From Rhodoferax sp. (GTDB lineage Bacteria; Pseudomonadota; Gammaproteobacteria; Burkholderiales; Burkholderiaceae_C): 64,000 nucleotides of DNA. The DNA is taken from positions 124,001 through 188,000 of the forward strand of contig NZ_JADMJN010000005.1 in NCBI RefSeq assembly GCF_018780565.1, written 5' to 3'. Both the position numbers and the translations under genes were made by a program. Position 1 is the stretch's first letter, and each line of letters starts with the position of its first letter. Of the stretch, positions 29,187 through 37,306 are shown piece by piece. The notes beneath the pieces were generated by a model. That model saw nothing but the letters and a program-made list of their open reading frames with translations, made no database searches and was not told the origin of the DNA.

Positions 29187-29729
29187 ATGCCGATCAAGAA
29201 AATTCACCATGTGGCCTACCGTTGCAAGGACGCCAAGGAAACCGTGGACTGGTACACCAAGCACCTGAACATGAAGTTTGTGCTGGCCATCGCCGAGGAC
29301 CAGGTTCCCTCCACCCATGCGCCCGACCCCTATATGCATTTGTTCATGGATGCCGGTGGCGGCAACGTACTGGCGTTTTTTGAACTGCCCAATTCACCTG
29401 TCATGGGACGCGACCCGAATACGCCAGACTGGGTGCAGCACATTGCGCTGGAAGTGGACAGCGTGGACGAACTGGAGGCGGCCAAGGCGCGCCTGCAAGC
29501 TGGCGGCATCGATGTGATTGGCGTGACGGATCACACCATCTTCAAGTCCATCTATTTCTTCGATCCCAATGGCCACAGACTCGAACTCGCCGCGAACACC
29601 GCCACGCCTGAGATGATGAAAAAACTGGATGACGTCAAGTGGGACATGCTGGCCGAGTGGTCTCGTACCAAGCGCGCGCCCAAGCATGCTGCGTGGATGC
29701 ATGAGAAAGAACTGGGTATCGGCCAGTAG
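29187..29729 (+). CDS. VOC family protein (glyoxalase/extradiol dioxygenase fold)
   Basis: 180-residue vicinal oxygen chelate protein. IHHVAYRCKDAKETVDWYTKHL (about 6-27) supplies the first metal His, WVQHIALEVDSVDEL the second, and FFDPNGHRLELAAN the Glu ligand. Third gene of the monooxygenase operon (30-base gap, AAGGAG before the ATG), so a ring-cleavage or isomerase step on the hydroxylated product is possible. Confidence 0.85.
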   Translation: MPIKKIHHVAYRCKDAKETVDWYTKHLNMKFVLAIAEDQVPSTHAPDPYMHLFMDAGGGNVLAFFELPNSPVMGRDPNTPDWVQHIALEVDSVDELEAAKARLQAGGIDVIGVTDHTIFKSIYFFDPNGHRLELAANTATPEMMKKLDDVKWDMLAEWSRTKRAPKHAAWMHEKELGIGQ

Positions 29730-29741
29730 GCCGCTTTCAAC

Positions 29742-30215
29742 CTATCTCGTTTTTTCGGCGTCAATCATGGATTGAACCCAGCGCCTGGCATCGTCCAGTG
29801 CATCGAAGCTCTTGAAAGGGCGGGCGATGCTGGCATAGATGTCCGCGTAAAGCGGCATCATCAGACTGCCGCCCTCAACTTCAGGTGCCACCGAAAATGC
29901 AGTGGCAACAGGCGTGAATTGCGGGGGCTTGCTGGCGTGCATCATTTCCGAATAGCGGACCATCGCGTCCGGCGATGCGAGGGCGCTGCCGCGCATCAGG
30001 CAAATGCTGCCCCAAGGACCTGCATCACGGTCTGTGGTTTGGAGGAACTCCATTTGGGCAACAGCCATTGCGTCGACCAATTCCTTGTTGAAAGGTCCAA
30101 AACACTCGTAAAAGAGGATGTCGTTTTCGAAAAATATTTCAACAATCCCATGCGCCGCGAACCGGGTGGGGGCGACGTCTTTGGTCGTAATTTTCAAACT
30201 GCTATCAGCATTCAT
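29742..30215 (-). CDS. Conserved hypothetical protein, 157 residues
   Basis: I do not recognise the family. The protein is soluble with mixed alpha/beta pattern: IVEIFFENDILFYECFGPFNKELVDAM at the start resembles the first strands and helix of STAS/SpoIIAA-like domains, and it ends in helical FDALDDARRWVQSMIDAEK. Base composition is like its neighbours. Convergent with the VOC gene. Confidence 0.65.
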   Translation of the reverse strand: MNADSSLKITTKDVAPTRFAAHGIVEIFFENDILFYECFGPFNKELVDAMAVAQMEFLQTTDRDAGPWGSICLMRGSALASPDAMVRYSEMMHASKPPQFTPVATAFSVAPEVEGGSLMMPLYADIYASIARPFKSFDALDDARRWVQSMIDAEKTR

Positions 30216-30277
30216 GGATCAGCCTTAAGCAAATGTGGTGCACCTGTGGATCAGTATCTGACGCAGCCATAGACGGG

Positions 30278-31708
30278 TCAAGTGGTTTTTCCTACGTGGG
30301 CCCGATGCTTGTCTGCCAGCTGGAGTAATTCAGCGCCAAAATGCGCGCCCTGAAGCTGTTTGAGCAGCAAGCGGTAAGTATCCAGGTCAAACGACAGCGT
30401 TTTATTGGCACCCAGCGCGTCTTCCAGTTCGAGCTCGTCATGCACCGTAGCCAGATGGCACCATTGGTCAAAAATGTGAATGTCGGTGCGACCCGTCTGC
30501 GGGTTGTGTTCGCGCAGGCCAATTTTTCCGGGGTAGGGCCACACCTGTAGCCTCTGCTGAGCCAGTGCCAGTTGGAGACGCAGGTGATGCAGCTGGGGCT
30601 TTTCCTGCCCGCAGCACACGCCCTTGCAACGCCCAATCTGGCGGGCGAAGCATGGTCCCTTGCCAGACTCAAGCCCCAAGGCTTGAGGACATAGCGCATG
30701 GGCGTCGGCCAATTCGCGCAGGCTGTCCAGTGCCTGACGTCTGGAGCGGTAAACCCCATACATGCGGGCAAACTCCGTCGGCTGCAACGCGTCACCGCGA
30801 ACCATGCTCAATAAGGGTTGGGTAAGCGAATCCTCGGCCAATCGCCAGGCACACAGAGTCCTTTCACGTCTCAACTGGCGGTTGTGGATCGGCTGCATTT
30901 CCTTGACCAGCCGGGCTTCCAGCAGCAGTGCGCCCAGCTCGCCGGCTGTTTCAATCCACTCAATGCGGCGAATCTCCAGCGCGATGCGCATCTCGCGCGA
31001 CTGTTTGGACGTGGCCTGAAAATGCGACATCACCCGGCTGCGCAGGTTGACGCTTTTGCCAATGTACAAAGGCAGTGGACTTTCGCCATAGAACAGGTAC
31101 ACCCCGACCGACGCGGGCAGGTCATTGATCGGGGTTTCCAATTGTGGGGGCAGGGCGGCGCTGCTTTGCAGAAGTGCTTGCGCCTGGCTGCGGATCAGAT
31201 CTGTCCCCAGTTCTTTCGAGGCGATCTGCAGCCATGCTTGCACCACGTCCACATCGCCCATGGCGCGATGCCGTGCCTGGGTCCGCAAGCCGTGGCGCTG
31301 CATGATTGCATCCAGTCCATGACCACGATACTGCGGGTAGAGCTTGCGTGACAAACGAACGGTGCACAGGGTTTTGACTTGCAGCGTGCATTCCAGCCGT
31401 GCGAATTCATTGAGCAGGAAGCCGTGATCAAAGCGCACGTTATGGGCTACCAGTACGGCGCCCTCAAGGATTTCCAGCAATTGGGGCGCTACTTCAGGGA
31501 AGCGTGGCGCATCGGCCACCATGTCGTCGGTGATGCCGGTCAGATTCTGGATGAAAGATGGAATGCTGGTGCCGGGATGCACCAGGGTGCTCCAGCGCGC
31601 TACTTCCTGTCCGTTCTCGATGCGCACGGCCGCAATTTCGGTGATACGGTCGTGAACCGGATTGCCGCCTGTGGTTTCGAGGTCAAGCAGGACGAAGCAG
31701 GGCAGCAT
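30278..31708 (-). CDS. DnaQ-type 3'-5' exonuclease fused to GIY-YIG (UvrC/Cho-like) nuclease
   Basis: 476 residues with two nuclease domains. The N-terminal DEDDh exonuclease has LLDLETTGG (Asp9, Glu11), Asp94 in HNVRFDHG and His147/Asp152 in HRAMGDVD. The second domain starts with GVYLFYGES and LYIGKSVNLRSR (about 201-224), a GIY-YIG endonuclease of the UvrC N-terminal/Cho type, followed by a Cys-rich stretch (about CFARQIGRCKGVCCG). Known fusions of this layout are linked to DNA repair. Stands alone between a hypothetical gene and a Nudix gene. Confidence 0.9.
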   Translation of the reverse strand: MLPCFVLLDLETTGGNPVHDRITEIAAVRIENGQEVARWSTLVHPGTSIPSFIQNLTGITDDMVADAPRFPEVAPQLLEILEGAVLVAHNVRFDHGFLLNEFARLECTLQVKTLCTVRLSRKLYPQYRGHGLDAIMQRHGLRTQARHRAMGDVDVVQAWLQIASKELGTDLIRSQAQALLQSSAALPPQLETPINDLPASVGVYLFYGESPLPLYIGKSVNLRSRVMSHFQATSKQSREMRIALEIRRIEWIETAGELGALLLEARLVKEMQPIHNRQLRRERTLCAWRLAEDSLTQPLLSMVRGDALQPTEFARMYGVYRSRRQALDSLRELADAHALCPQALGLESGKGPCFARQIGRCKGVCCGQEKPQLHHLRLQLALAQQRLQVWPYPGKIGLREHNPQTGRTDIHIFDQWCHLATVHDELELEDALGANKTLSFDLDTYRLLLKQLQGAHFGAELLQLADKHRAHVGKTT

Positions 31709-31851
31709 GGGGTTTGTGCTACAGGCACTAGCAAAACATCAGCGCCAACCAGGCAGGATCATCCATCACGTTGATGATCAGGTAGGCGCCGATACGATAG
31801 AGCCACAGTTCCAGGCGATCCCTGATGTCCGTTAACTGTTCGCCAAAAAGG

Positions 31852-32397
31852 TCAGGCAATATCAATGGCATGAATGGCGAAGTGGCCGGCACGGCGATCA
31901 GCAAAATAGCGCTCCAGCGTTTCCTTGACGGTTCTGAATGCGATCTCGTCCCAGGGGATTTCGTCCTCGGCGAAAAGGCGGGCCTCGATGGTTTCAACGC
32001 CGGGATCAAAAGTGTCGCTGAGCAGGCGTGCCCGGTAAAACATATGGACCTGCCCAACGCGGGCGACGTTGACGAGTGAAAAAAATCCTTCCAGCTCGAA
32101 TTGTGCCCCTGCCTCTTCGACCGTCTCGCGCGCAGCGCCTTCGGCCACGGTTTCATTGAGTTCCATGAAACCCGCCGGAAGCGTCCATTTGCCCCAGCGC
32201 GGCTCAATATTGCGTTTGCACAGCAGCACCTTGTCGCCCCAATAGGGGATGGTGCCGACCACGTTGAGCGGGTTTTCGTAGTGGATGGTGAGGCAGGCCT
32301 GGCAAACTGCGCGTTCTTTGGTGTCACCGTCATCCGGAATACGGTAGACAACGGTTACGCCACAGTTTTTACAGTGCTTGATGGGTTGACGAAACAT
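31852..32397 (-). CDS. NUDIX hydrolase with N-terminal zinc ribbon
   Basis: 181 residues. Zinc ribbon Cys9/Cys12 and Cys32/Cys35; Nudix box from Gly76 (GFMELNETVAEGAARETVEEAG) fits GX5EX7REUXEEXGU. The zinc ribbon and length resemble NADH pyrophosphatase-like and related Nudix proteins; the nucleotide substrate is unknown. Confidence 0.9.
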   Translation of the reverse strand: MFRQPIKHCKNCGVTVVYRIPDDGDTKERAVCQACLTIHYENPLNVVGTIPYWGDKVLLCKRNIEPRWGKWTLPAGFMELNETVAEGAARETVEEAGAQFELEGFFSLVNVARVGQVHMFYRARLLSDTFDPGVETIEARLFAEDEIPWDEIAFRTVKETLERYFADRRAGHFAIHAIDIA

Positions 32398-32421
32398 ATA
32401 CCCGCAGTGTAATTTGAAATC

Positions 32422-32450
32422 AAAAAAAAGGACTCCATTGGAGTCCTTTT
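32422..32450 (-). terminator. Rho-independent terminator after the TRAP operon
   Basis: On the minus strand, AAAAGGACTCC, loop AAT and GGAGTCCTTTTTTTT: an 11-bp stem with an 8-T run, 20 bases after the DctP stop. It could also act weakly in the other direction. Confidence 0.9.
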
Positions 32451-32469
32451 ACGGAAATTGACCTAAGAC

Positions 32470-33567
32470 TCAGGGCTTTTTCGGTGCGGCTTTGGCGGGC
32501 GTAGCCTTGGCGGGGGCCGCTGCTGCCTTGCCGTGTTTCTCAATCAAAGCCCGTGCGGTATCGAGCAGCTTGCGACCGTCGAAGCCGCGCTTGTTCATGT
32601 CTTCCATCCACTCCACTTCAACCAGGTTGGCTTTACGGCGGAATTCCTGGGCATCTGACGAGGGGATGGTATAGATGGTGTTCTTGCGATCGACGGCCGA
32701 TTGACGGCCCGCAATATCGCCGTTCTGTTGAACCTTGCCCAGCCAGCCTGAGGTTTCCAAGCCGGAGTTGTCGTCGATGACTTTCTTCAGGTCTGCAGGC
32801 AGCGAGTTGTACTTGGCCTTGTTCATTGCCATGACAAATGTGGTGGTGTACAGGGCGCCACCTGAGGGGTCGAACTCGCTGTGGAACTTGGTGAGCTCGT
32901 GCACCTTGACCGAGGGGACGACTTCCCATGGGATCACCGCGCCGTCAATCGTGCCTTTGGACAGGGCGTCAGGAATTCCCGGCAGCGGCATGCCCACCGG
33001 GGTGGCACCGAGGTAGCCCAGCATCTTGGTAATTTGGCGTGTTGGACCCCGCATTTTGAGGCCCTTCAGATCGGCGGCGGTTTTGATCTGCTTGTCCTTG
33101 GTATGGAACATGCCGGGGCCATGTACCTGCAATGCGATCACATGGGTGTCCTTGAACTCATCCTGGGCCACGGTTTGCACATATTCCCAATAGGCCTTGG
33201 ATGTTGCCTCGGCATTGTTCATCATGAAGGGCAGTTCAAACACTTCAATGCGCGGGAAACGTCCGGCCGTATTGCCTGGCAGGGTCCACACGATGTCCAC
33301 AACACCGTCTTTGGCCTGGTCATACAGTTGCACGGGTGTGCCACCCAGCTGCATGGCCGGATAGGCTTCAAATTTGATGCGTCCGCCAGATTCTTTTTCC
33401 ACCTTGTTCATCCAGGCCTTGTGCATGTTCAGCCACACATTGGACATCGGTGACATGAAGGTATGGAACTTCAGTGTGACAGTTTGTTGCGCATGGCTGC
33501 TGAAGGCTGGTACGCCCAAGGCCGCTGCCGCTGCGGTGGACTTGAGTAGGGTGCGTCGTTGAATCAT
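32470..33567 (-). CDS. TRAP transporter periplasmic solute receptor (DctP family)
   Basis: 365-residue binding protein of a tripartite ATP-independent transporter. Signal with RRTLLKS (Tat-like) ending SHAQ before TVTLKFH. Conserved arginine region KGLKMRGPTRQITKMLGYLGATPVGMP (about 158-184) fixes the ligand carboxylate. The last 25 residues are an Ala/Lys/Pro-rich tail unusual for the family. GGAG precedes the ATG at 33567; an upstream in-frame start at 33594 is less likely. Probably imports an aromatic or organic acid for the neighbouring gentisate genes (inference). Confidence 0.9.
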   Translation of the reverse strand: MIQRRTLLKSTAAAAALGVPAFSSHAQQTVTLKFHTFMSPMSNVWLNMHKAWMNKVEKESGGRIKFEAYPAMQLGGTPVQLYDQAKDGVVDIVWTLPGNTAGRFPRIEVFELPFMMNNAEATSKAYWEYVQTVAQDEFKDTHVIALQVHGPGMFHTKDKQIKTAADLKGLKMRGPTRQITKMLGYLGATPVGMPLPGIPDALSKGTIDGAVIPWEVVPSVKVHELTKFHSEFDPSGGALYTTTFVMAMNKAKYNSLPADLKKVIDDNSGLETSGWLGKVQQNGDIAGRQSAVDRKNTIYTIPSSDAQEFRRKANLVEVEWMEDMNKRGFDGRKLLDTARALIEKHGKAAAAPAKATPAKAAPKKP

Positions 33568-33638
33568 GAGGGCTCCAAAAAAGGTTGCTGACAATGAAGG
33601 TAACTGAAATCAGGCTTGAGGGTTGACGGGATTTACCC

Positions 33639-34958
33639 TCACGTGACAAATTTCACCAGCCACAAGGAAATTCCGGGGAAGAAAAGCAACAGCAGCGTAC
33701 GGAACACGTCACTGATCAGGAACGGCATGACGCCTTTGTAGCTTTCCGAGATCGGTACGTCTTTCGCCATGCCGTTGACGACGTATACGTTCAACCCGAC
33801 GGGTGGCGCCAGCAGGCCAAAGCCGACGGTCATCAGCACCATGATGCCAAACCAGATGGCCACAGAGTCCTTGGGCATGCCGAAGTCAAGACCCATGATC
33901 ATGGGGAAGAAAATCGGAATGGTCAGCAGAATCATCGAGAGCTCGTCCATCACAGCGCCGAGCACCACATAGAACAGCAGGATGGCAGATACCACCATCA
34001 GCGGTGCAAGCCCCCAGCCCTGAACCACACCTGCCAGCTGGTTGGGGACTTGGGTCAGGGCCAGCGCAGAGTTCATCAGGTCAGCGCCGATGAAGATCAT
34101 GAAGATCATGGCCGAGCCTTCGGCTGTTGCGTAGAAACAGTACTTGAGCTTCTTGATGGTCAGTTCGCGCTTGAGCAGTGCCGCCACAAAAGTGGCCGCC
34201 GCGCCGACAGCTGCGCCCTCGGTCGGGGTGAACAGACCGCCGTAGATACCGCCAAAGACAATCAGGAAAACGATGGCAATCGGCATGATGCCCATCAGAG
34301 TCTGCCCGGTGATTTTTTCCCGGACTGTGTCGTTGTCAGGGGCCTGCCCCGGGACGAGACGGACGTAGATGGCAATGGCAATCATGTAGCCCACCATGGC
34401 GATGATGCCCGGCACCATGGCTGCGGCAAACAGCTTGGCGATGTTCTGCTCGGCCAGAATGGCGTAAATAACCAGCGGAACGGATGGCGGAATCAGAATA
34501 CCCAGTGTGCCGCCTGCGGCCAGTGTGCCGGTGGACAGTCGCCCGGAATAGCCGTGGCGCTTCATTTCCGGGAGTGCCACAGACGTGATGGTGGCCGCTG
34601 TGGCAACCGACGATCCGCAGATAGCGCCGAAGGCTGCACTGGCCAGCACCGCCGCCATGGCCAAGCCCCCCTTGAAGCGCGACATCACCGCACTGGCGAA
34701 ACCAAACAGAGCCTTGGAAATGCCGCCCTGGGTAGCGAAGTGCCCCATCAGGATGAACAGCGGAATGACAGACAAGTCATAGCTGGCGAAGCGGGCAAAA
34801 GCGTGGGTGTTGAGAAAGTTGCTCAAAGGCCCCCAGCCCGCCTGGGCAACGTAGCCCACACCACCCGCCACAAACATGGACACGGCAATGGGGACTCGAA
34901 TGGCCATCAGGACCAGCATGATGGCAAAGATCATCAGTGTCAGCATCAGCGGGCTCAT
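33639..34958 (-). CDS. TRAP transporter large permease (DctM family)
   Basis: 439-residue membrane protein with about 12 helices; LGILIPPSVPLVIYA and GAVMDELSMILLTIPIFFPM are DctM signatures. The ATG at 34958 overlaps the DctQ stop (ATGA). Ends 71 bases before the DctP start. Fixes the gene order DctQ-DctM-DctP. Confidence 0.94.
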   Translation of the reverse strand: MSPLMLTLMIFAIMLVLMAIRVPIAVSMFVAGGVGYVAQAGWGPLSNFLNTHAFARFASYDLSVIPLFILMGHFATQGGISKALFGFASAVMSRFKGGLAMAAVLASAAFGAICGSSVATAATITSVALPEMKRHGYSGRLSTGTLAAGGTLGILIPPSVPLVIYAILAEQNIAKLFAAAMVPGIIAMVGYMIAIAIYVRLVPGQAPDNDTVREKITGQTLMGIMPIAIVFLIVFGGIYGGLFTPTEGAAVGAAATFVAALLKRELTIKKLKYCFYATAEGSAMIFMIFIGADLMNSALALTQVPNQLAGVVQGWGLAPLMVVSAILLFYVVLGAVMDELSMILLTIPIFFPMIMGLDFGMPKDSVAIWFGIMVLMTVGFGLLAPPVGLNVYVVNGMAKDVPISESYKGVMPFLISDVFRTLLLLFFPGISLWLVKFVT

Positions 34959-35470
34959 GCTTGCACCTCGTCGGTGTTGCCGCTCAAAGCCTGCCAGATA
35001 CTGATCACGGCCGTCAACAGCAGCGGCGGAACCATGCTTGCGTAAACAATCCACTCAGGGAATCCCAGCATCATCGTGCCCGATCGGGTATCAAAGGCGT
35101 TGAGTCCGCCCACGCCGGTTCGCCATGCCAGCAATGCCATGACGAGGCCCATCAACAAGGTCCCGAATTGGTCAAGACGGGCGTTGGTCTTGTCGCTGGC
35201 TTTGGCGGTGAAGAAGTCGACAATGATGTTGCCGCGTTTGAGCTGGCACCAAGGCAGGAAAAGTGCGATGGCGGCTCCGGCGACAACGCCGGTTAACTCA
35301 AAATCGCCAACCAAAGTAGCGCCTGTCGTGTTGCGACCAATCAGGCTGGCACAAGTAGCCAAAGTGATGAGGGTTAGCAGTAATCCGGCGGTGATGGCGC
35401 AATACCGCGCCAGTCTGGCAAGCAAAAGCAAGGCGACGTCTCCAGTGCAGGTTATCGGAATACCACACAT
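34955..35470 (-). CDS. TRAP transporter small permease (DctQ family)
   Basis: 171 residues with four membrane helices and the motif GDFELTGVVAGAAIALFLPWCQLKRGNIIVDFF typical of DctQ (the charged RGNI/V-D loop). First gene of the TRAP set, 85 bases downstream of the fumarylpyruvate hydrolase stop; an intercistronic hairpin lies between. Confidence 0.9.
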   Translation of the reverse strand: MCGIPITCTGDVALLLLARLARYCAITAGLLLTLITLATCASLIGRNTTGATLVGDFELTGVVAGAAIALFLPWCQLKRGNIIVDFFTAKASDKTNARLDQFGTLLMGLVMALLAWRTGVGGLNAFDTRSGTMMLGFPEWIVYASMVPPLLLTAVISIWQALSGNTDEVQA

Positions 35471-35508
35471 GAAGATTGTGCGGCGTGTCCCGGCAGATCA
35501 TGGCAGGA

Positions 35509-35541
35509 TTGTGGCCGCGTTCGGAAACGGGAGGGCCACAA
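35509..35541. other. Intercistronic hairpin between hydrolase and TRAP genes
   Basis: TTGTGGCC and GGCCACAA form a perfect 8-bp stem around a 17-base loop that itself contains CGTT/AACG. There is no T-run on either side, so it is more likely an mRNA-stability or processing element than a terminator. Confidence 0.55.
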
Positions 35542-35555
35542 GCTGCTATCTCATT

Positions 35556-36251
35556 TCAGTATATCTGGACCCGCAGTTCGCACAAAGTGTTTACCTTGCC
35601 AACCAGCGTATCGCCAGCCACCACGGCTGCGACGCCTTCGGGTGTGCCGGTGTAGATCAGATCGCCAGGCTGCAATTCCCAGGCGGCGGACAAATGCTCA
35701 ATGGTCTCGGCAATGTTCCAGATCAGCTTGGACACGTTGCTACGCTGGCGATCCTGTCCATTGACCTGCAGGGAGATCTCTGCATGGGCGATATCGCTGA
35801 CTGCAGCCGCCGGTGTGATGGGGCCGATCGGGGCTGACTGGTCGAAGGCTTTGCCAATGCACCAGGGGCGACCCTGCTTCTTCATGTCGTTTTGCAGATC
35901 GCGGCGAGTCATGTCCAGACCCACGGCATAACCGTAGATGTGTTTGTAGGCGTCGGCGGCCTTGATGTTTTTGCCACCTGTGCCGATGGCCACGACCAAC
36001 TCAATTTCATGATGCAGGTTGTGCGTCAGGCTGGGGTAGGGCATCGCGCCGGTCTCGCCTTCGGGAACAACGATCAGTGAATCGGTGGGCTTGAGAAAGA
36101 AAAAGGGCGGCTCTCGACCGGTAAAGCCCATTTCTTTGGCGTGTTCCTCGTAGTTGCGGCCGACGCAGTAAATGCGGTGTACCGGAAAGCGCTCGGCGAT
36201 GCCAAGAACGGGCACCGAGACAACAGGGGCGGGATTGAAAACGTAGCTCAT
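35556..36251 (-). CDS. Fumarylpyruvate hydrolase (FAH family)
   Basis: Last step of the gentisate pathway: fumarylpyruvate to fumarate and pyruvate, in the cytoplasm. 231 residues, with the FAH-family CVGRNYEEHAKEMG (about 29-42), metal-binding EIELVVAIG and DMTRRDLQ. The ATG at 36251 is preceded by GAGAGG and overlaps the dioxygenase stop by four bases. NagK-like by length and context. Confidence 0.92.
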   Translation of the reverse strand: MSYVFNPAPVVSVPVLGIAERFPVHRIYCVGRNYEEHAKEMGFTGREPPFFFLKPTDSLIVVPEGETGAMPYPSLTHNLHHEIELVVAIGTGGKNIKAADAYKHIYGYAVGLDMTRRDLQNDMKKQGRPWCIGKAFDQSAPIGPITPAAAVSDIAHAEISLQVNGQDRQRSNVSKLIWNIAETIEHLSAAWELQPGDLIYTGTPEGVAAVVAGDTLVGKVNTLCELRVQIY

Positions 36252-37306
36252 GAAATCCTCTCTTCTTTGTGAATGCCCAGTGCCTGATGCACGGGGCGGT
36301 CGGAATAGCTGAACAGCACACATCCTTTGACGGATGCCAGGCGCAAGGCCTGCCAGGACGGAACAACAAAATGGTCGCGAGTCTCGAAGTCGAATCGTAC
36401 CGGCCCGTTGGGGCCCTCGATATACGCAGTACCCGCACCCTCCACCACGCTGTAGACGGCGCCGTCGGTCTGCCGCGAGGCTTTGCCTTCAAATCCGGCG
36501 GGCAACCGTTGCATGAAGGTGGCCATGGTCGGCATGGGCGAGCCGCCTGTGGCCGGATTGATGTAGCGCAGTTTGATGCCGTCCCAGTCATCGATCGGGG
36601 CGTTGCTTTCCAGATGGTGCAGCGCTTCCCGGCTGCGCTCATAGGGGTAGCTGAAAATCGGCGATGTGGCGCCGAAGGGCGCATCACCCCGAACCGGCGC
36701 CATATTGTGGCCATAACGCGCAAAGCTGTTGCCTTCGGCGCGTTGGACGGTTTGGGATTGGGCGGTGTCGTTTTCGGCAAAGCCGGCATCGAAGAAACGG
36801 ATCATGGGGATGTCCAGGCCGTCCAGCCAGACCACGGGCTCGCTGGCCTGATTGCCATGGTCATGCCAGGTCCAGCTGGGCGTGATGATGAAATCACCGG
36901 GATGCATGGTTGTGCGTTCGCCATCCACCGCCGTGTAGGCGCCTTCGCCTTCCACAATGAAGCGCAGCGCGCTCTGGGTATGGCGGTGACAGGGCGCCAC
37001 TTCACCGGGCAGGATGAGTTGCAAGCCGGCATACAGTGACTGGGTCACGGCCGACTGGCCTCGCAGTGCAGGGTTTTCCAGAATCAGCACGCGGCGCACC
37101 GCTTCTTCGGCGGTGATGGCTTCTCCGGCACGCTTCAGAAAGGGCTTGATTTGCTCATATTTCCATAGCGATGGAACACAGGGGGACGAGGGCTGGGGTG
37201 GTACCAGCGCGTGAAGCACCTCCCACAGCGGGGTCATGTTCAGGGGCGCCATGTCCTGGTAGAGCTGTTGACGCACGGATGAAATAGGGCTCATGGCGGG
37301 TCTCAT
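36248..37306 (-). CDS. Gentisate 1,2-dioxygenase
   Basis: Ring-cleaving iron dioxygenase converting gentisate to maleylpyruvate. 352 residues with two cupin domains; the N-terminal cupin has HRHTQSALRFIVEGEGAYT (His pair for Fe), HPGDFIITPSWTWHDHG. The second cupin (about 260-345) has GAGTAYIEGP and HFVVPSWQAL. The ATG at 37306 overlaps the hydroxylase stop (ATGA); an ATG four codons later is possible. Middle gene of the hydroxylase-dioxygenase-hydrolase operon. Confidence 0.94.
   Translation of the reverse strand: MRPAMSPISSVRQQLYQDMAPLNMTPLWEVLHALVPPQPSSPCVPSLWKYEQIKPFLKRAGEAITAEEAVRRVLILENPALRGQSAVTQSLYAGLQLILPGEVAPCHRHTQSALRFIVEGEGAYTAVDGERTTMHPGDFIITPSWTWHDHGNQASEPVVWLDGLDIPMIRFFDAGFAENDTAQSQTVQRAEGNSFARYGHNMAPVRGDAPFGATSPIFSYPYERSREALHHLESNAPIDDWDGIKLRYINPATGGSPMPTMATFMQRLPAGFEGKASRQTDGAVYSVVEGAGTAYIEGPNGPVRFDFETRDHFVVPSWQALRLASVKGCVLFSYSDRPVHQALGIHKEERIS

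Noticed and set aside
30201..30217. GCTATCAGCATTCATGG as an element copy
   Set aside because: No ATAGC-like arm and no GCCC at 24 bases; it is simply the start of the hypothetical gene on the minus strand.
35545..35561. GCTATCTCATTTCAGTA as an element copy
   Set aside because: Right arm and GCCC partner are missing; left as a half-match.
36269..37039. Reading frame of 256 codons opposite gentisate dioxygenase
   Set aside because: Antisense shadow of a gene with clear cupin motifs; no independent start signal or family pattern.
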